Shown here: positions 5,513 to 7,516 of the stretch, in pieces
Layout of the letters: each line of letters begins with the position of its first letter
How positions within the stretch are numbered: position 1 is the stretch's first letter
DNA from: Bacillota bacterium
GTDB lineage: Bacteria > Bacillota > Clostridia > Lachnospirales > Cellulosilyticaceae
NCBI GenBank assembly: GCA_023457875.1
Contig: JAEXBC010000405.1
Coordinates: forward strand, 1-7,516
Direction: 5' to 3'
DNA length: 7,516 nt
Translations under genes and position numbers: made by a program
Notes under the pieces: generated by a model
Seen by the model: only the letters and a program-made list of their open reading frames with translations
Told to the model about the DNA's origin: nothing
Database searches by the model: none

Positions 5513-7108
5513 ATGTATAGAATTATGCTAGCTGATGATGAGGGGATTGTTATTGATTCTCTTAAATTCATTATCGAAAAAAACTTTAAGGACTTATGTA
5601 CCATTGAATATGCAAAAACAGGTAGAGGGGTTATTGAGCTGGCAGAAAGATACAGGCCAGATATTGCATTTATGGATATTCAAATGCCTGGAATTAACGG
5701 GATTGATGCTATAAAAGAGATTAAAAAAGTCAGCCCTTCAACTATTTTCATTATATTGTCAGCCTATGATAAATTTGATTATGCGAAGGAGGCTGTAAAT
5801 CTAGGAGTACTTGAATACTTGAATAAGCCGGTTAATCAAAAGGTCATTGTTGAAGTGATTCAAAAAGCCATGAACATTATTGATGAGCAAAAGGAGAAGA
5901 GAAGCTATGACTTATTAGTAAAAGAGAAGCTTGAAATAGTGATCCCTAGCTTAGAGGCAGGCTTTGTTTATTCTATCCTTTTTCAAGAGGAATCCCCTAA
6001 TGACATCATCAAATATAAAGAACTTTTGGGTATTACCCAACAATATGGGTATATGATGGTACTTGAGTATGGTGATGCTGTTGAAGGAACTGATTTAAGT
6101 AATACAGTAGGTATAAGTATTAAGGCACAGAGCTTTTCCTACACAATAAGAGAAGTGGTGAAGGAGTATTTCCAGGCAGTAGTAGGTGCTAGTATGACCA
6201 ACAAAACCATCATTTTTATTTCCTATAATCAGTCTGAATTAGGCTATAATGAGCGCATCGCCATTATCGAAAGTGCTAGAGAAATGCTCAATAAATTAAA
6301 ACAAAAAATTGATGCTGTTTTTAGAATTGGTATAGGTGATGTCAAGCCTATGGAAAAGTTAGTGGATTCTTATCGAGAAGCTATGAAGGCTATGAAGAAT
6401 TCAAGTGAATCAGTAGTACATTTTAAAGATATGCCCCTAAGGTGTAACTATGAAGAAAATTACCCTGTTGAAACAGAACAAGCTTTATTTGATAATATTT
6501 CCCAAGGCAAATTACATGAAGTGAGGGAAGCGGCAAATAAGTATTTTGACTGGATGCTTGACAATTATTCAGAGTTTGAGATGGATATAAAATTAAAGAC
6601 GTTAGAATTTGTCTTTTTCGCTGAGAGAAAAGCTTATTTAAATGGTGGGATGACGTATCAATTTAGTAATAGAAAGGGCTATTTAGAGACCGTTATAGGA
6701 ATAAAAAGCTATGATGAGCTTAAAAAGTGGTTTTTAGAGAAGCTCTCAGAGGCCTGCGTCAATGTGATTACCAAGAAAAGTGAACATTCTCATAATTGTA
6801 TTGAAAAAGCCAAGCAATATATCTTGGAAAACTATCAAAGGGATATTTCTCTTGAGGAGGTATCTCGAAAGGTTGACATTAGCCTATATTATTTTAGTAA
6901 ACTCTTTAAGGATGTAGTAGGAGAAAATTTTATTGAATACTTAACCCGCGTTCGAATTGAAGCGGCCAAGAAATTATTGCGTAGTGAGCTTAGTATCAAG
7001 GAAGTTGCTATAGAAGTAGGCTATAAGGATTCAAATTATTTTAGTCGTCTATTTAAGAGATGCACCGGTGTTACACCTACAGAATTTAAGGAGGGGAACA
7101 ATCAGTGA
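5513..7108 (+). CDS. Response regulator transcription factor, YesN type (REC + AraC-family DNA-binding domain)
   Basis: A cytoplasmic DNA-binding regulator of 531 aa. The N-terminal receiver domain (about 1-120) has the acidic pocket Asp8-Asp9, phosphoacceptor Asp55 in FMDIQMPG, Ser83 in IILSAYD and Lys105 in NKP, so it should be phosphorylatable. A long middle region (about 125-425) includes RIGIGDVKPMEKLVDSYREA, the degenerate GGDEF-like signature seen in YesN regulators. The C-terminal AraC-type double helix-turn-helix (about 430-527) has ISLEEVSRKVDISLYYFSKLFK and IKEVAIEVGYKDSNYFSRLFK, ending in TGVTPTEFK. It sits 31 nt after its cognate kinase and overlaps xylF by 4 nt. Its targets are probably the sensor and transport genes, possibly also the arabinose operon (inference). 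No binding site can be assigned with confidence. Confidence 0.93.
   Translation: MYRIMLADDEGIVIDSLKFIIEKNFKDLCTIEYAKTGRGVIELAERYRPDIAFMDIQMPGINGIDAIKEIKKVSPSTIFIILSAYDKFDYAKEAVNLGVLEYLNKPVNQKVIVEVIQKAMNIIDEQKEKRSYDLLVKEKLEIVIPSLEAGFVYSILFQEESPNDIIKYKELLGITQQYGYMMVLEYGDAVEGTDLSNTVGISIKAQSFSYTIREVVKEYFQAVVGASMTNKTIIFISYNQSELGYNERIAIIESAREMLNKLKQKIDAVFRIGIGDVKPMEKLVDSYREAMKAMKNSSESVVHFKDMPLRCNYEENYPVETEQALFDNISQGKLHEVREAANKYFDWMLDNYSEFEMDIKLKTLEFVFFAERKAYLNGGMTYQFSNRKGYLETVIGIKSYDELKKWFLEKLSEACVNVITKKSEHSHNCIEKAKQYILENYQRDISLEEVSRKVDISLYYFSKLFKDVVGENFIEYLTRVRIEAAKKLLRSELSIKEVAIEVGYKDSNYFSRLFKRCTGVTPTEFKEGNNQ
7088..7096 (+). promoter_or_regulatory. Ribosome-binding site inside the regulator gene for a GTG start
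   Basis: AAGGAGGGG, a near-perfect Shine-Dalgarno, lies in the last codons of the response regulator, 8 nt before GTG 7105. It shows that the GTG is a genuine start. Confidence 0.85.
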
Positions 7109-7516
7109 AAAAGAGAAGATTAGCTCTATCTTTGCTATGCCTATGTCTTTTGGGAAATGTTGGTTGTGTAGCAAATACCAGACAAAATGCACAAATCCAA
7201 GATACTAAAGACGATAAGTTAAAAATTGGATTTTGCGTAGATTCCTTTCTGATTGAGAGATGGCAAAGGGAAAAGGATGTTTTTGTTTCTAGAGCTCAAG
7301 AATTAGGAGCAGAAGTCAACGTTCAAGATGCTAATGGGGACATTAAGGAGCAAATTGCTCAAATAGAATATCTGATTCAAAAGAAGGTGGATGTTATTGC
7401 TATCATTCCTATAGATGCAGCCCCTTTAAATGAAGTGATTAAGAAGGCAAAAAGAGCCGGTATCAAGATCATAGCGTATGACCGACTTATAACCTATGCG
7501 AATGTCGACTTATATA
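7105..7516 (+). CDS. xylF: D-xylose-type ABC transporter substrate-binding lipoprotein, XylF-like (5' part, runs off the window)
   Basis: The first 137 codons of an exported sugar-binding protein. The signal peptide MKKRRLALSLLCLCLLGNVGC has a probable lipidated Cys21, though Asn at -3 is unusual for a lipobox. The mature part begins a Peripla_BP_4 domain very close to E. coli XylF: KIGFCVDSFLIERWQREKD, VQDANG, QIAQIEYLIQKKVDVIAIIP and GIKIIAYDRLI. The ERWQ and AYDR motifs favour XylF over RbsB or AraF. It starts at GTG 7105 within GTGA, overlapping the regulator stop by 4 nt, which implies translational coupling. The ATPase and permease genes (xylG and xylH) would be expected to the right. 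Xylose is the likely ligand; arabinose or several sugars (ChvE-like) remain possible given the neighbouring ara genes. Confidence 0.88.
   Translation, partial: MKKRRLALSLLCLCLLGNVGCVANTRQNAQIQDTKDDKLKIGFCVDSFLIERWQREKDVFVSRAQELGAEVNVQDANGDIKEQIAQIEYLIQKKVDVIAIIPIDAAPLNEVIKKAKRAGIKIIAYDRLITYANVDLY

Noticed and set aside
5068..5604. Two minus-strand open frames of 73 and 78 codons across the kinase-regulator junction
   Set aside because: Both are antisense to conserved HATPase and receiver coding sequence, with AT-driven composition and no supporting signals.

Overview
The window is low-GC DNA with Clostridia-like gene content and signals: strong purine-rich Shine-Dalgarno sites, TTG and GTG starts, LytS/YesN-type two-component genes, and long T-tailed terminators. 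A low-GC Clostridia or Lachnospiraceae-type host fits best, but the genus cannot be named from the sequence alone. All genes are on the plus strand and all concern pentose sugars. I see no mobile element, tRNA, rRNA or CRISPR array.

Layout. Bases 1-52 are the tail of a compound terminator for a gene left of the window. A near-consensus promoter (58-86) follows directly, then a leader of about 95 nt. Next is a two-gene catabolic operon: an FGGY-family sugar kinase, probably an L-ribulokinase, with a TTG start (189-1796), and L-ribulose-5-phosphate 4-epimerase AraD (1810-2499). A large terminator (2573-2636) closes it. Bases 2500-2849 hold no gene; they contain the terminator, AT-rich DNA, a weaker promoter and a perfect 10-bp inverted repeat in the next leader.

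The second operon runs from 2850 past the right edge. It encodes a membrane-anchored periplasmic-binding-type protein (2850-3911), a LytS/YesM-type sensor histidine kinase (3889-5481), a YesN-type response regulator with an AraC-type output domain (5513-7108), and the first 137 codons of a XylF-like D-xylose-binding lipoprotein (7105 onward). The genes overlap or sit within about 30 nt of each other.

How they work together (inference). The anchored binding protein probably captures or monitors a sugar outside the cell and signals through the helical extracellular domain of the kinase. The kinase phosphorylates the AraC-type regulator, which controls pentose uptake and possibly its own operon. 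This matches the XylFII-LytS-YesN three-component xylose sensor described in Clostridium beijerinckii. The XylF lipoprotein would feed an ABC importer encoded to the right. The kinase and AraD convert L-ribulose through L-ribulose-5-phosphate to D-xylulose-5-phosphate, the point where arabinose and xylose catabolism meet. The main points for a second look are the diverged pocket of the sensor binding protein and the candidate operators in both leaders.
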